64,000 bases of DNA from Isoetes taiwanensis (GCA_021234155.1 JAJEKV010000027.1:12228716-12292715), one strand, 5' to 3'. Positions 23,575 to 34,440 are shown, counted from the stretch's first letter. Notes: generated from the sequence alone by a model not told the origin. Numbers and translations: made by a program.

Positions 23575-23822
23575 AGTCAGTATACATGCATTGCTCAGTA
23601 TGAGAAAATTCTATATGAAGGTACCAGCTCATGTAAATGCAGTAGGTTTTAGCAGCTTTAATGCAATATTTTTTGAATTCTCATATGCTTCCATTTGCAG
23701 CTGACTTGATCAAGAGTGACTACTCTCTGGATGATGTACTGAACAAGACCCATGATGAATTGGCTCCACTGGTTATTCCAGCAGATTGGCAGCTCTGTGT
23801 CAGGAATGAAATTGCATATTGA
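23332..23822 (+). CDS. Predicted chimeric gene: CACTA exon fused in frame to captured securin-like exons
   Basis: Exon 1 (23332-23620) begins MHFPGHQETPLSNQPLPEGN, a Gln/Pro-rich CACTA-derived stretch with LTPEMISQVVAYVLASQPQN, and then continues in the same frame into host-derived IAQYEKILYEG before a GT donor at 23621. Exon 2 (23701-23822), after a TTTGCAG acceptor, encodes DLIKSDYSLDDVLNKTHDEL and ends at TGA 23820-23822. Together 411 nt, 136 residues, with no internal stop. The same donor and acceptor occur in the host gene at 36954 and 37033. ATG at 23332 lies right after a TTTTAG acceptor-like site, so upstream exons of the CACTA transcript may contribute. Expression is not shown by sequence. 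Confidence 0.6.
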
Positions 23823-24479
23823 GACCGCTGCACTGTAGAATCATAAGCAACATTGTGTTGCAGGGATCTCAACTTTTTGTTGAAAGACACCCTTTATCTG
23901 AAGTTGGCTAGAAGTTGTTAGATATCTCTTAATCTAGCCTTTTGTTATTGCTAGACGAGAGAATTTCTTTAGGTATTAACCATACACAAGCAATGACACC
24001 TAAAAGTTAACTTACTAAGATATGTTTCGAGAACCCTATTCAACCTTTTACGTTTTGGTATCATTTGTGGGCGTATTTGCACGAAATGAAGTAATCAAAA
24101 AAGCTTTTCTAAATTTTCCTTGCCCACGATTTTAGGGGGATTACCGGCAGCTGGATGGTGCACTTTTCATAGCTTGAATTGCCATTTGACATGTTTCTGT
24201 TGCTTTTCCATCTGGAGTATTATTAGTTTGGGTTGAGTTTCCAATTGTTTGATGCGGGTTAATTTAGCAGAACATGTCAGGTTTGTCTTCTTATTCCTTC
24301 CTGAATTTTAGCTCTGCGTTCTGGGATAAGTTTCAAAATAATTTATCTCTATCCATGCTACAAGATGATGTGATGACCATCTCGAAATAATTTATGTCTA
24401 TCCATGCTAAATGATGGCGTGACGACCAAACGAGCTATGCTCGCATGTACAAAGATGGTCGTCACAAAAATGCAAAAGA

Positions 24480-24546
24480 TATGAAGCATGGCTTAAGCTC
24501 GCAACCTTCTAGTTGCGAGAGATACACCCTTGCCAAGTGAGCTACC
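24480..24546 (-). ncRNA. tRNA-derived SINE-like head (captured copy)
   Basis: On the minus strand it reads GTTGGTAGCTCACTTGGCAA, including the pol III A box TAGCTCACTTGG, followed after a tRNA-like interval by a B-box-like GGTTGCGAGCTTAAGCC. The paired copy is at 37890-37948. Not a functional tRNA; the acceptor stem is not present. Confidence 0.5.
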
Positions 24547-26165
24547 AACAAACCTCTTAAAGAGTTCTTCTTGTATATTTCATAGACTGTTTCCCATGAT
24601 TCCTAAACATTCAAGAACCTATGTAGATGTGCAATACTTGGTGCAATCTCACCCTTTAAAGAGGCGCGATCCTGATCATTGGTCTAGAAGTCAAGACCTA
24701 TATATAGAGGCGCCTCATTCTTGTCGAACGATTCCGATTCAACATCAGTCCTGAGCCTTCCAGTCCAAGTCCTTGTACTCTGCTATGTTGTATCATATAT
24801 ACACGCCTATCGGTTTTAGTCTGCTCAGAGCCTAAGTATTTTTTTTGTCCACATTTGGTAATTTGTCTTTATGAAGGAGGTTCCAGCCTTATTATAGCAA
24901 GTCCAACAGCTTGTTCATGCCAATTATTGTAGCTAGACAATAAACAGCTCAGAGAACAGGTAGCATCTTATGAAACAACATTTAGCTCTGGGAGCCCAAG
25001 GTTAGTTTGTTGGAGAAATCTCATGGGACTAGATCCAAGCTCTGGGTCTTCTTGAACCAGATCCGGCTCGCTATTTAGTTCCACCCTCATAGGTATCCCA
25101 CTAATGGGGAACAAGTTGTATTAGTTGGCTCTCTCCCTAGGCGCTTTGAAAGTCCGTCACATGTTCTCGATCATATCTGAAGATCTAAAACTCCTTTTCA
25201 GTTGAAATTTATTGCGTTGGAAAGTTCTCTCAGAGCTCTTTTTGTGGATATATGATTTTCATATGCTTGAATAACTTTTTTATAGTGAAAACACAGATTT
25301 CCAGGCTGCAAATAAGAGGCTCCAAAATCCTAAAGCGCTCGTGGTACTGACCATTTGTTTTTGGCTATATCTGGAGAACTGAAACTCCACATCAGTTGAA
25401 ATTTGTTGCATTAGAAAGCCTCTCAGAGATCTCTCTGAAGGTGTGTGCTTTGTATGCGTTTGAATGCTATTTCCATAGCGAAACCAGAGATTCCAAACCT
25501 GCACCTCAATTTTTTGGTTAATATTACACTTTTGTTCGATATTACACTTTTGTTCGTATATTTTTTTTTTGTGACTCTGTTTTTCATAGAACTACCTCCA
25601 TTGGAAAGATCTCTCAGAGCCCTTTCAAAGGATATTTAATTTGCTAATGTTTGGCTAGGATTTCAGAGCAAAAATAGTGATTTCAGGGTTTTCACCATTC
25701 TATTATACTACATACTTTTCTTCATAACTAATGATTTGCAACTCTATTTTGGGAGCAATATATATCATTGGAATGCTTGTTTTGCGACAGTTTCAAGGGT
25801 ATATGATTTGCACATGTTTGTTCAAGACCTGAGAGGAGAAAATAGCAAATTTACAACGTGGTTTTAAGGCGTGTTTTAGAAGGTGTGATACCATCCAATC
25901 ACCTTAAATTCAAGCATTTGCATGCCGGAGACTTTCTGATGAGTGTTTGTAAGGAAGAAGTCATTGCTACTATTCATTTCAGACAAGCATCTGTAAGGGT
26001 TGCACTAGAGGTGACTTTTGCATTTGGACACTTTTAGAGGGGTATCTATAAGGTGATAGAGCTTGTGCCTGCTTCTTATACTTGGAGGCTTTCAGATAGG
26101 CATCTGCGTGATCAAAGTGTTTGGGGCTTTTGGACAAGCGTCTGTAGAGTGATACCCCAGTCATG

Positions 26166-27060
26166 GCAACCACAATGATAGAAGAGCTGGATGAGCTCTG
26201 TGTCCCTTTAGTCCATCCCACTAATATGTGGATGGTGCCGATACACAGTCCTCTCTGCCTAGTGCAGACATGGCAGCGAAACTTCTCTTGGAAGAGTATA
26301 TAGATGCCATTCTAATTGTAGACCCAATGACAAAGGAAAAATTGACAGGTGCACACTGAAACGAGAAGTGCGGGCAAAGTCTTGTGCAACAAGCATAGCT
26401 CGTCAAGCATATGGCAGATACTTCAGCCTAGCGACAAGCCGCATCTGTGCATCAACGGCAATAGATCAGGCATTTGGGAGCACTGGAAATATGTTCAAGC
26501 AATGGAAGAGGGCAACACTGCGTGTTTCTAGCATGGAGACCCGTCTACAATAGCTTGAGGATGGCCTTACGCCTAGCACGCTCTCTAACAAACAGGGTCT
26601 CGCTGATCTGCAGGTCTACATGGACTCCTTGTCTACCAACATAGAAGCCATGAGACAGGAAGGAAACGTGCTGAGCAGGAGATGATGGCAACCATCTCCC
26701 ACCTTTAATCAGAAGCTGAGGAGTCTGCTACTATGATGCATAGAGTCTAGGTCGCCGTTGAATAGAGCCAGTCACAATTAAGAGCCCTTCCGAGTAGGGT
26801 TGAGACATAGGAAGTGGCCTCATCGGTACTAGTGAATCCTGTGCTGGGACTTTCACTTACAAAAACTGGAGCACAACTCGTGGCTTGAGATCGGAAGGTG
26901 CAGGAGCTTTGGGCAGCCATCACTTAACAAGGCAAGGGCCTCCATGCAGAGGCTGATGAGCAACTGCAGCGATGCATATGTGAATTAACAAGGCAGCAAT
27001 AATTCCAGCAGCAGTTGAGCTCCCGACTTTAGGAAGGAGAGGCCACTGCACATGCCAGGG
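26166..27060 (+). pseudogene. Coiled-coil ORF remnant, captured copy
   Basis: Same sequence as 39573-40440 at the donor locus. It starts near an ATG at 26164 (TCATGGCAACCACAATGATA) and has the segment QAYGRYFSLATSRICAS followed by Gln-rich helices. Many codons expected to be CAG or CAA read TAG or TAA. Probably a retroelement gag or ORF1 relic. The right end runs into TNP2 sequence at 27081. Confidence 0.45.
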
Positions 27061-27080
27061 CAGTCCTATATGCCCAAAAC

Positions 27081-28005
27081 AGGGAATAGTTTACCCAGTC
27101 ATCGAGATGATGTGAAGAAGATTATTCAGGCAACTGGCCTTGGTTACAAGAGCATTCATGCATGTCCAAATGATTGCATGATCTTCTATCCTCCTGAAAC
27201 ATTTAGCAAAACTACGCATTGTATGGTGTGCAATGCCTCTAGGTACAAAAATGATATGCAAGGTAAGAACGTACCTGAGAAGATGGTTCGCCATTTCCTA
27301 TTGCTTCCAAGGCTGAAGATGATGATGCGGTGCAAATCATTAGCTAGCCTCATGGACTTCACATCGACAAATGCATCTACTGATGACATAATAAGACTTC
27401 CAAGTGATAGTCTTGCATGGAAGCATGTAGATAAGACATGGCCTGAATTTGGGAATGAACCACACAATGTTCGCTTGGGGTTGGCTATCGATGGAGTGAA
27501 CCCTTTTGGAAGGCAGTCCACATCATGGTCTACATGGCCTGTATTGCTAGTAAACTACAATATACCTCCATGGTTACTAATGAAGAGCGGGCATATCATA
27601 TTGTCCTTATTGATTCCTGGGAAAAAGAAACCAAGCAACTTGGATGTATACCTCAAGATCGTGGTGGATGAGTTGTTAAGCTTATGGAACGTGGGGATTC
27701 ATGTTTATGATGCACATAAAGAGGAGTCTTTTACACTTCGAGGTATCCTACTATGGACTATGCATGACTATCCTGGACTAGCAGAGTGTTCAGGTTTTAC
27801 TGTATCGGGCCATAATGCATGCATGATATGTGGGGAAAATCTAGCTTCTCGTCACTCTCCACATCTAAATAAGGTGGTGTATGAGGGTTTTAGAAAATAT
27901 CTGCCGCTTACACATCCCCTTCGACAAGATCGTGTACATTTTAATGGCAAGCAGGACAGTACACCTCTCCGAGCTCTTCTCTACAATATAGTGCATTGTT
28001 TGTAA
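27081..28005 (+). pseudogene. TNP2-like CACTA transposase, central part (Transposase_21 domain)
   Basis: Continuous frame from GNSLPSHRDDVKKIIQ, through GLGYKSIHACPNDCMIFY, HCMVCNASRY, LAIDGVNPFGRQSTSWSTWP, MHDYPGLAECSGFTVSGHNA and CMICGE to HFNGKQDSTPLR. LAIDG and MHDYP hold the two conserved acidic positions of the TNP2 DDE core; the region with the third residue and the C-terminus is missing after about 28005. The upstream ATG at 27052 lies in captured host DNA, so the open frame MPGQSYMPKT-GNSLP is itself a fusion. It is the continuation of the exons at 21220-21970. Truncation on both sides makes it inactive. Confidence 0.9.
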
Positions 28006-28466
28006 GTTTCAAACTGTTTCTTCTGCACTTTTTTACTGTAACTATTCTCGTTCGAGCTTGTATGCGTGTATTTCATTACAGGGCCAGAAGCCATTCTCGA
28101 TTTATAATAATACTTGGAGCTACTGGACAAACCTCCAAAGCACCACCAAAGGTATTCTTGAATATGCAGAATTTTGTTTGAGCTGTCACCGATTTGTTTT
28201 GGGTCTGTCACCGATTTGTTTGAGCTGGGCCAATTTTTGTTGGATGAAAACTATCCCAATTTACGAAGATAGAAGCACCGATTTCTGAAACCTGTCACCG
28301 ATTTTTGTTGGATGAAGCATCTGAGTGAGATGAAAACATTAGGTTTAAATCCGGCCTAACTCTGCGCTGTAACCTGGGTCTGTGTCCTTGAAACTCTGCG
28401 CTGTAATCTGGTTCTGAGTCCTTGAGGTATTAAGATATTAGGCTGCCTATCATCATGTCCAGAATT
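28006..28466. other. CACTA internal sequence between transposase and duplication
   Basis: A possible donor GTAAGTTT at 28002 and acceptor CATTACAG at 28081 are visible, but the following reading does not match TNP2. It contains a doubled CACCGATTTGTTTG motif near 28186-28222 and a repeated CTCTGCGCTGTAA motif near 28363-28410. Confidence 0.4.
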
Positions 28467-30007
28467 CGCCCAAAAGTAACAGACCCATTCACGGTTTCTG
28501 AACAGACCCATTCACGGTTTCTGAACAGACCCATTCTGAACAGACCAAGCTCTTGCTTTCATTTCCTGCCATAGCCGGACCTCTGGTTACCTTTTCCAAA
28601 TGGCTGTCGAATCCATGCTTGTCCATCCCAGCCAATCCATGCTTGTCGATCCCAGCCACTGCTTTGATTGATTTTGACGATTTACAAGCTTAGAACCCAC
28701 CCCCTTCTGCGAAAAAACCTTTTGTGGATTTGGATGTGAAGCCCTCCTTGTAAACAGGTCAGTCTACATATAACAAGCTAATTGTTCTCGATTGGCCTTA
28801 GATTCAGTTTCGAGTTCAAGGTGTCTTGTCTTTTGAGAAGGAGGCCAATTCTTGTATTAAGCAATATTTTGTAGTTCCCAATTCAATTTACAAAGGTAAG
28901 AAAAGTCCAATTTCTGTATCTGACCTGAGAATTGAAGCAGAGAGCAAACCCTTCCCACAGCAACCAAGAATATTATTCATAATATTCTGATATAATATTC
29001 TCTTTAATATTCTCTTTATTCATTATATTCTGATATAATATTGAATTTGTATTCCTTTGCAAGGCATCTTTTACATTTTTACATCAAGCATTCCTTGTAA
29101 ATTAGATGGGCTGGCTTCATTGTGTTGCTTGTAGCGGGTCGCGATACTCACGGCTCAATCATTGTTCATTATGGAGTGTTATTATGGGGATGCTCGTCTT
29201 TTTTTTTTTTTTTTGTAGGCAAGGGATGCTCGTCTTTGGTATGAACCTTACGCAAAATATTTAGTTGCTTTCTTTGTGCATTTTAACTTGACGCATGGAT
29301 GTCTCCGGCACATTTAGGGTCATTCGTGGTCTCTTCTCTTTCCACTTGAAGCTCAGTGCCTTTGGAGCTCGTCACCAACGTGGTATTCATGTTTATGTTT
29401 ATTTTATTTTACTCGCATATCATGTCATGAAATTGTTAAAATTATTTTGTTAAAATGCTCGTTTATCTAGAACATCAAAAAAGGGAGCTCAAGAAGACCG
29501 TCTCCACGCAACAACAATAGATCGATGACAATACTCTAGCTTTATTTATGAATTTCTTGCTAGCCACTTTTTTGTTATACTTAAAAATTGTGGAATATAA
29601 ATTTAGGGGGCCATGCAAGACCTCAAAGAAATCAAGCACTACCTCAAAGCGATGCTCCAGTTAGGAGAGTAAGGAGTGATCGATCGGAGGACCATACTCC
29701 AGTTTTTTTATGATATTCTTTTAAGCTATTTATTTGTGTTGTAACATATTTTACAAATTTTAGAATGCACTTTCCAGGGCATCAAGAAACACCTTTAAGC
29801 AATCAACCACTACCAGAAGGCAATGAGCCATCACTTCAAGGCAATCAACCAGCACCAGTACAAAGCAATCAACCACCTGCTTGTTTGGCCACACTCACTC
29901 CTGAGATGATAAGTCAAGTTGTGGCATATGTTTTGGCTTCTCAACCACAAAATCAAGGATCTGATGCTTCAAGGCGTAGCGATGCTGCTAGTATACATGA
30001 AAGAGGC
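28467..30007 (+). repeat. CACTA internal direct duplication, copy 2 (probably ancestral)
   Basis: Matches 22070-23574 and continues without a break into the 3' half of the element, so it is likely the original copy. It carries the frame at 29765-30088 (MHFPGHQETPLSNQPLPEGN, ending SRGGIASTCMSQGILKK), the unfused version of the chimeric exon. A poly-T insertion with a 15-bp duplication sits at 29187-29237 in this copy only. Confidence 0.9.
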
Positions 30008-31566
30008 GGATCGCGGGGAGGGATAGCTTCGACTTGCATGTCCCAAGGAATCTTGAAAAAGACTTTAGGCAATGAAGAGTTTACTTAGCATTCATTTTAT
30101 TTATGTTGTTTTTAATGCATGCAATTTGATGAAAGATTTTTTTGTTAGTCTTTTCTCTTCATTCTTAAAAATCTATGATGCATAGTAGAATAGAATAGAA
30201 TAGTGCATTATCAATATATTTTTTTTTGAATTTGAATAGCGGTTTCTTTACCACTAATATTTTCTAAGGATGTTTTGTGTCTCTTTTTATTAGGAGTAAA
30301 TCAAAAGAGCACTACCAAGGAATGACAACCCACATCGTCGTCGGAAGAGGCGGGAGGTTCGAGATAAGGAAGAGATGGTGGTTAAGGCGCACCAAACAAA
30401 TTGAAGGATGGCCCTAAGTTTCTTGATGAGTAAGTATAGAACTTAGTTAGAATCAAGTTGATGCACTTTTTTCATATACTCCTTTTTTTTTTTTTTTTTA
30501 TGTAGTGAAAATATCACGACCACAATGAGTGGGGAGGTTATTCTACAACCCGGTTGTATAACTTGGTTGGCGTAAAGATCTCAAACATTTTTTCCCTTGA
30601 TGGAGAATGGCCGGCGGTTACAACCCTCGAGATATTGAAGATGTCGTGAAGCCTTCGCCAACAATATCCGGCTATAAGAAAATACAAACATTTTAATTGG
30701 AAAAAATAACTTCCATGATGGGTGGTCACCTTAGGAGGAGGAGGTAACCAAATTTTATTCATTAGTTTTCTTTTTGCTTATTTTAGTTTTTTTTTTACTA
30801 GTGGTTGTTGTATATGAAGAGAGTATATTATTCGAAAGATAAAGAAAGACAAAAAAGACTTTCCTTGGTGGTCAAAGATACCGTACCTCAAAATATAAGC
30901 ACAAGCGACTTCAAGGTATAACTAGTAATTTTAATACACTTTTTGCTATATGCCAATAATCTAACTTCCTTCCATATAATGCTATAGATTGCATTGCAAC
31001 GGGCCAAGGATCTAGATAGAAAACATTCAGCCCGAAGCGGAAAATGCAACTGGTAGTACTCGTCGTCCCTCTCATTTGGGTTCGATGGTAGATCTTCATT
31101 TATCTTCAGATTTGTAAGTATTTATTTGCATATTATATTTGTAGTTAAAATTGTCCTATTTATATATTGCCGTGATACTTGATATAGGAGAGAATTTATG
31201 GTTTTAAATTCAACAATGAACACATCAACGTGGCAAGTGAGTTTGGAGCTACTGAGCCATTTCGAAGGCTAAGTGAAAATGGTGGTACTTTGCCAAGAGT
31301 GAATCCTAATGTAAGTAAATATTTTATTTATTTATTTGGTTTATTATTATATGTGTTATTTGCATATTTGTATCTTTCGAGATGAACTTTAATTTAATGA
31401 TTATAAAAATTCTAGGAAGCCATTCGAGAACTAGATGGGGCCCTTGCTGATGATGTAATGCATATACCAAGGTCAATCATCTGCTGCTTTGCAAGATCAA
31501 TTCCAGGATGAGGATGATACTGATGAGGATAGGGATCATGATGATGATAACAATGACAATCGTACA

Positions 31567-31612
<46 letters not shown>

Positions 31613-31673
31613 CATCAACAGAGAATGATCGCTATGATAGTTCTGATGGTGAGTGTGATGTTCCAGATGATTA
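29765..31673 (+). pseudogene. tnpA-like second CACTA gene, eroded
   Basis: The exon at 29765-30088 encodes the Gln/Pro-rich N-terminal part. Further exon-like pieces are near 30297-30430 (NPHRRRKRREVRDKEEMVVK), 30508-30745 (YNLVGVKISNIFSLDGEWPA), 31179-31320 and 31413-31673. The last ends in an extremely acidic tail around an uninterrupted (GAT)n run at 31569-31611, closing DSSDGECDVPDD with TAG. Position between the transposase and the right end, and the acidic tail, fit a tnpA-type DNA-binding gene. No domain was confirmed and frames are broken in places. Confidence 0.45.
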
Positions 31674-31844
31674 GATATAGGCATCACATAGTGACTTCTT
31701 TTTGACACGATTTTTTCTTACTCTTCTTGTTTCATGACACATAAATATATACTCTATTCTATTCTATTTTCGTTTCTTCTTATTCAATATTCTTTAGAAA
31801 ATGACTTTCAAGCTTCTTACATTTTTTTTTATTAAAATTGTTAC

Positions 31845-32345
31845 ACGTCGCAACAAAAACATGCTAAATACGATGTCACAATGAAAATGCCATTTGAAGC
31901 GTCAAAACAAGCGTGTTTGTAGCGTAAAGAACAACGTCTTAAAGGCGTCACAACAACATGTTGCGGATGCGTCGTAACAAACATTTTATTTGCAACGTGC
32001 AAGACACGTTGCCAAATACGTCGTAAACAACATCTACGTTGCGACATGTAAGCAACGAGATAAGAACATTACGACGACGTGTGAAGGACGTTCTGGACGT
32101 TGCAAATATGTTGCACGCACGTCGAAAACAACGTTTCATGGGTAACGTAAGAAGAACGAGATTAGAACGTCCTAGCGACGTATTAACAACGTCACGGCGG
32201 ACGTGGCGCCGTTGTGGCGAATCCTGGCGGCGTCATTTGCAGCGTCCGTGCAACATTTGCAAGGCGTCCTCATGCGATGTCGGCGTCTCTAATCGTCAAT
32301 GTGGCGTCGCTAACGACGTCGCTAATAGCCCGTTCTGTAGTAGTG
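31845..32345. repeat. CACTA right subterminal repeats and terminal inverted repeat
   Basis: About 490 bp rich in ACGTCG, AACGTC, GCGTCG and related hexamers, mirroring the left end, finishing with GCTAATAGCCCGTTCTGTAG then TAGTG. A 148-residue open frame across it (32039-32485) is fortuitous and runs out of the element. Confidence 0.85.
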
Positions 32346-34440
32346 CATTGAGGAATGTAATTAAAGAGTATGAGACAACTCATGTGGTCCTTAGTGATTT
32401 GGCATGTGTAATTTCCTACAACATGATTAGCAGTCCAAAGCATCCAATTATTTGTTATTTGCCTTGGTCTAAACTTCATAATTGAGAGATTGATTAAAAG
32501 AAGGGAGCAATCAATGACCCTGATAAAAGTAGTGCACCTAAGTCTCCCATTCTTGCAGAGCTTATGCAAGGAGGGATGGAAGCAAGAAATGTTCATATTT
32601 GCAGTATTAGCAACTCCATCTTCTAAATCACAAAAGTCAGAAGTCCCACTTCAGTAAGATCAAGAGTTCACAAATGTTTTCAATAAGGTGAAGGTCTACA
32701 CTCTCAAAGCACCGGAATTATGATTGCCCTATTGATGCACGCAACCAGGGGAACAATTTTGCCATGAAGGGCAATTTATAATCTAACTTCGTTAGAGCTT
32801 TGGGTTCTCGGAGGATATATTGACCGAACATGATGATTGAATTTAACGACATTCTAGATTTCTGCTAGAGCATCCATCTTTTTCGCTAAAAGAAAGATGG
32901 TTTTCTTCGTTTGGTAGGTGGATTGTTGAGAATTCAACAAGGTCACAATTCAAATAGTTATCGTTGCCAGCGATTTCAAGCCACAAAGCTTGATCTTGGG
33001 GGTGCATACAATCTTGTTTAGATCCAACGAAAAAGATAAGTGGAAGACTTTTTTCGCACTCCTTATGGACATGTCAAGTATATAGTTATGCCTTTTGGTC
33101 TCAAAAAGCCGCTACTTTTTTTTTTGCATATGGAAAAATGATGCAATTTTGGACTTCCATGGATATCTTTATTATTGTTTATCTAGATGACATCCTAATT
33201 TATTCGAAGACTCAAAAAGAGCATGATGATCATGCTCGTCAAGTTCTATAAAGATTGTAGAAACATGACATGTATACTAATTTGGAAGTGTAGTTTTGAC
33301 GGCAATCAAGTGGAGTTTTTTAGGGTATGTGGTCTTACTGAAAGCATTGGACTCAGCGAAAGTCCAAATCATTCTAGATTGGCAATTGCCATATTCGATA
33401 CGTGATGTTTAGTGCTTCTTGGAATTTGCAAATGTTTGATGCAAGTCCATCAAGGACTACTTGAGAATCATGGTGCCCTTCACACAGCTTAGACAAAAGA
33501 ATTAGTCCTTTGTATGGATTGCAAATGCAAAAAAGAAGGAATTTAATAAGTTGAAGCTGGCCTTTACATCTTCTCCCAAATTATCACATGTTGATCCAAC
33601 CAAGTCCTTCATCATGAAAGCTAATACATTTGGACTTTTCAATGGGAAGTGTCATGTCTTTAGACTAGGGAGGATGGTCAAATTCATACTATCGCCTTCC
33701 ATTCACAAAAATTTGCAGCTGAAAAAATCAATTACTAGATCCATAACAAAGGGCTTTTGGCCATTGTGGATTCTTTTGAGCAGTGACACCAGTTCTTGGA
33801 ATATTCTCCCTCATCGGATCATTGTTTATAATGATCATAATAATCCAGTACTTCGGGGAGGCGACAAACCCACGAGCATAGTAAAGGGAAAAAAAATGCT
33901 TTATTTCAATGCTCATACTGTGTACCTCATCTATAAGAACATGCTTCTGACCATCAGAGCAAGTCCCTTTGGGACCCAATCGCTGCTAATGTCTTCGAAG
34001 CACCTGCATATTCGAGTATGCTTGGTTCTATACATACAACTGTTCACATAGATGTGTTTGCACAAGAGATCTTGGATTATGTTATTCATGATTATATCGT
34101 TCCCAAGATCCAGTCATCCTCGTCCATATTATGATCAGTTCTATTGGCGGGGATGGGTTGCTTTTTGGAATAGTCTCCTATATGTGCCTGATGGCCCTTC
34201 TCATCTTCTTGTTTTGCAATGATACCATGCCACACACATGGATTTATATTTTAGAGTACATTCGTACTCCAACCTAGTTTCATCCTTTGTGAAAAAGGCA
34301 CCTTTCTTTTTTCTAAAAGTCCTTGGGGACTTCCGAATTACCCAAGTCCGGCCTTGTATTTGTCTTCTAATGAGCCTGATTTGTCCTATAGCATTTGATT
34401 TTTGCCTTGTAGCTCAATTCCCGTTTGTCTGGTAACTTAA
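32346..34440 (+). mobile_element. Sushi-like Ty3/gypsy element, 3' part (protease end, RT, RNase H, integrase start)
   Basis: Reading resumes right after the CACTA element with VISYNMISSPKHPIICYLPW (protease end). Further on: YGHVKYIVMPFGLKK (about 33057-33105) and MDIFIIVYLDDILIYSK (about 33165-33220), the reverse-transcriptase catalytic box; FLEFANVC and FTSSPKLSHVDPTKSFIMKA (RNase H entry, about 33420-33640); SWNILPHRIIVYNDHNNP (about 33798-33850); and LYVPDGPSHLLVLQ with RVHSYSNLVSSF (integrase zinc-binding area, about 34175-34290). Frameshifts and stops throughout. No chromodomain or LTR was recognised. Together with 19873-20731 this is one element split by the CACTA insertion. Confidence 0.88.

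Larger units (their letters stand above)
23588..27080 (+). repeat. Captured copy of the securin-like locus inside the CACTA element
   Basis: Begins GCATTGCTCAGTATGAGAAA, matching 36921 onward, and ends TGCCCAAAAC, matching 40487-40496. It contains the last part of exon 4, intron 4, exon 5 and about 3.3 kb of downstream sequence, including a SINE-like unit and the coiled-coil ORF remnant. Order and orientation are the same as at the donor locus. Small indels and substitutions are scattered along it. The donor keeps continuous exons across 36921, so the CACTA copy is the derived one. Confidence 0.92.
20732..32345 (+). mobile_element. CACTA (En/Spm) DNA transposon with captured host DNA
   Basis: The ends are CACTACTAGAGAACGGGCTA (20732 onward) and the reverse complement of CACTACTACAGAACGGGCTA (ending 32345). 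The terminal inverted repeat is 32 bp with one mismatch and includes ATTAGCGACGTCG. Subterminal regions are full of ACGTCG/GACGTT-type motifs. Inside are TNP2 transposase exons, a tnpA-like region, a 1.5-kb internal direct duplication and a 3.5-kb block copied from the securin-like locus of the same window. It sits inside a Ty3/gypsy element. The flanking triplets are TGC on the left and CAT on the right, so the expected 3-bp target duplication is not evident. The truncated transposase means it is non-autonomous today. Confidence 0.93.

Noticed and set aside
31412-31708. Poly-His frame on the minus strand and poly-Met frame on the plus strand
   Set aside because: Shadow frames of the GAT repeat that encodes the acidic tail of the CACTA second gene.
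32039-32485. 148-residue Arg-rich frame across the CACTA right end
   Set aside because: Crosses the element boundary and is built from ACGTCG repeats.
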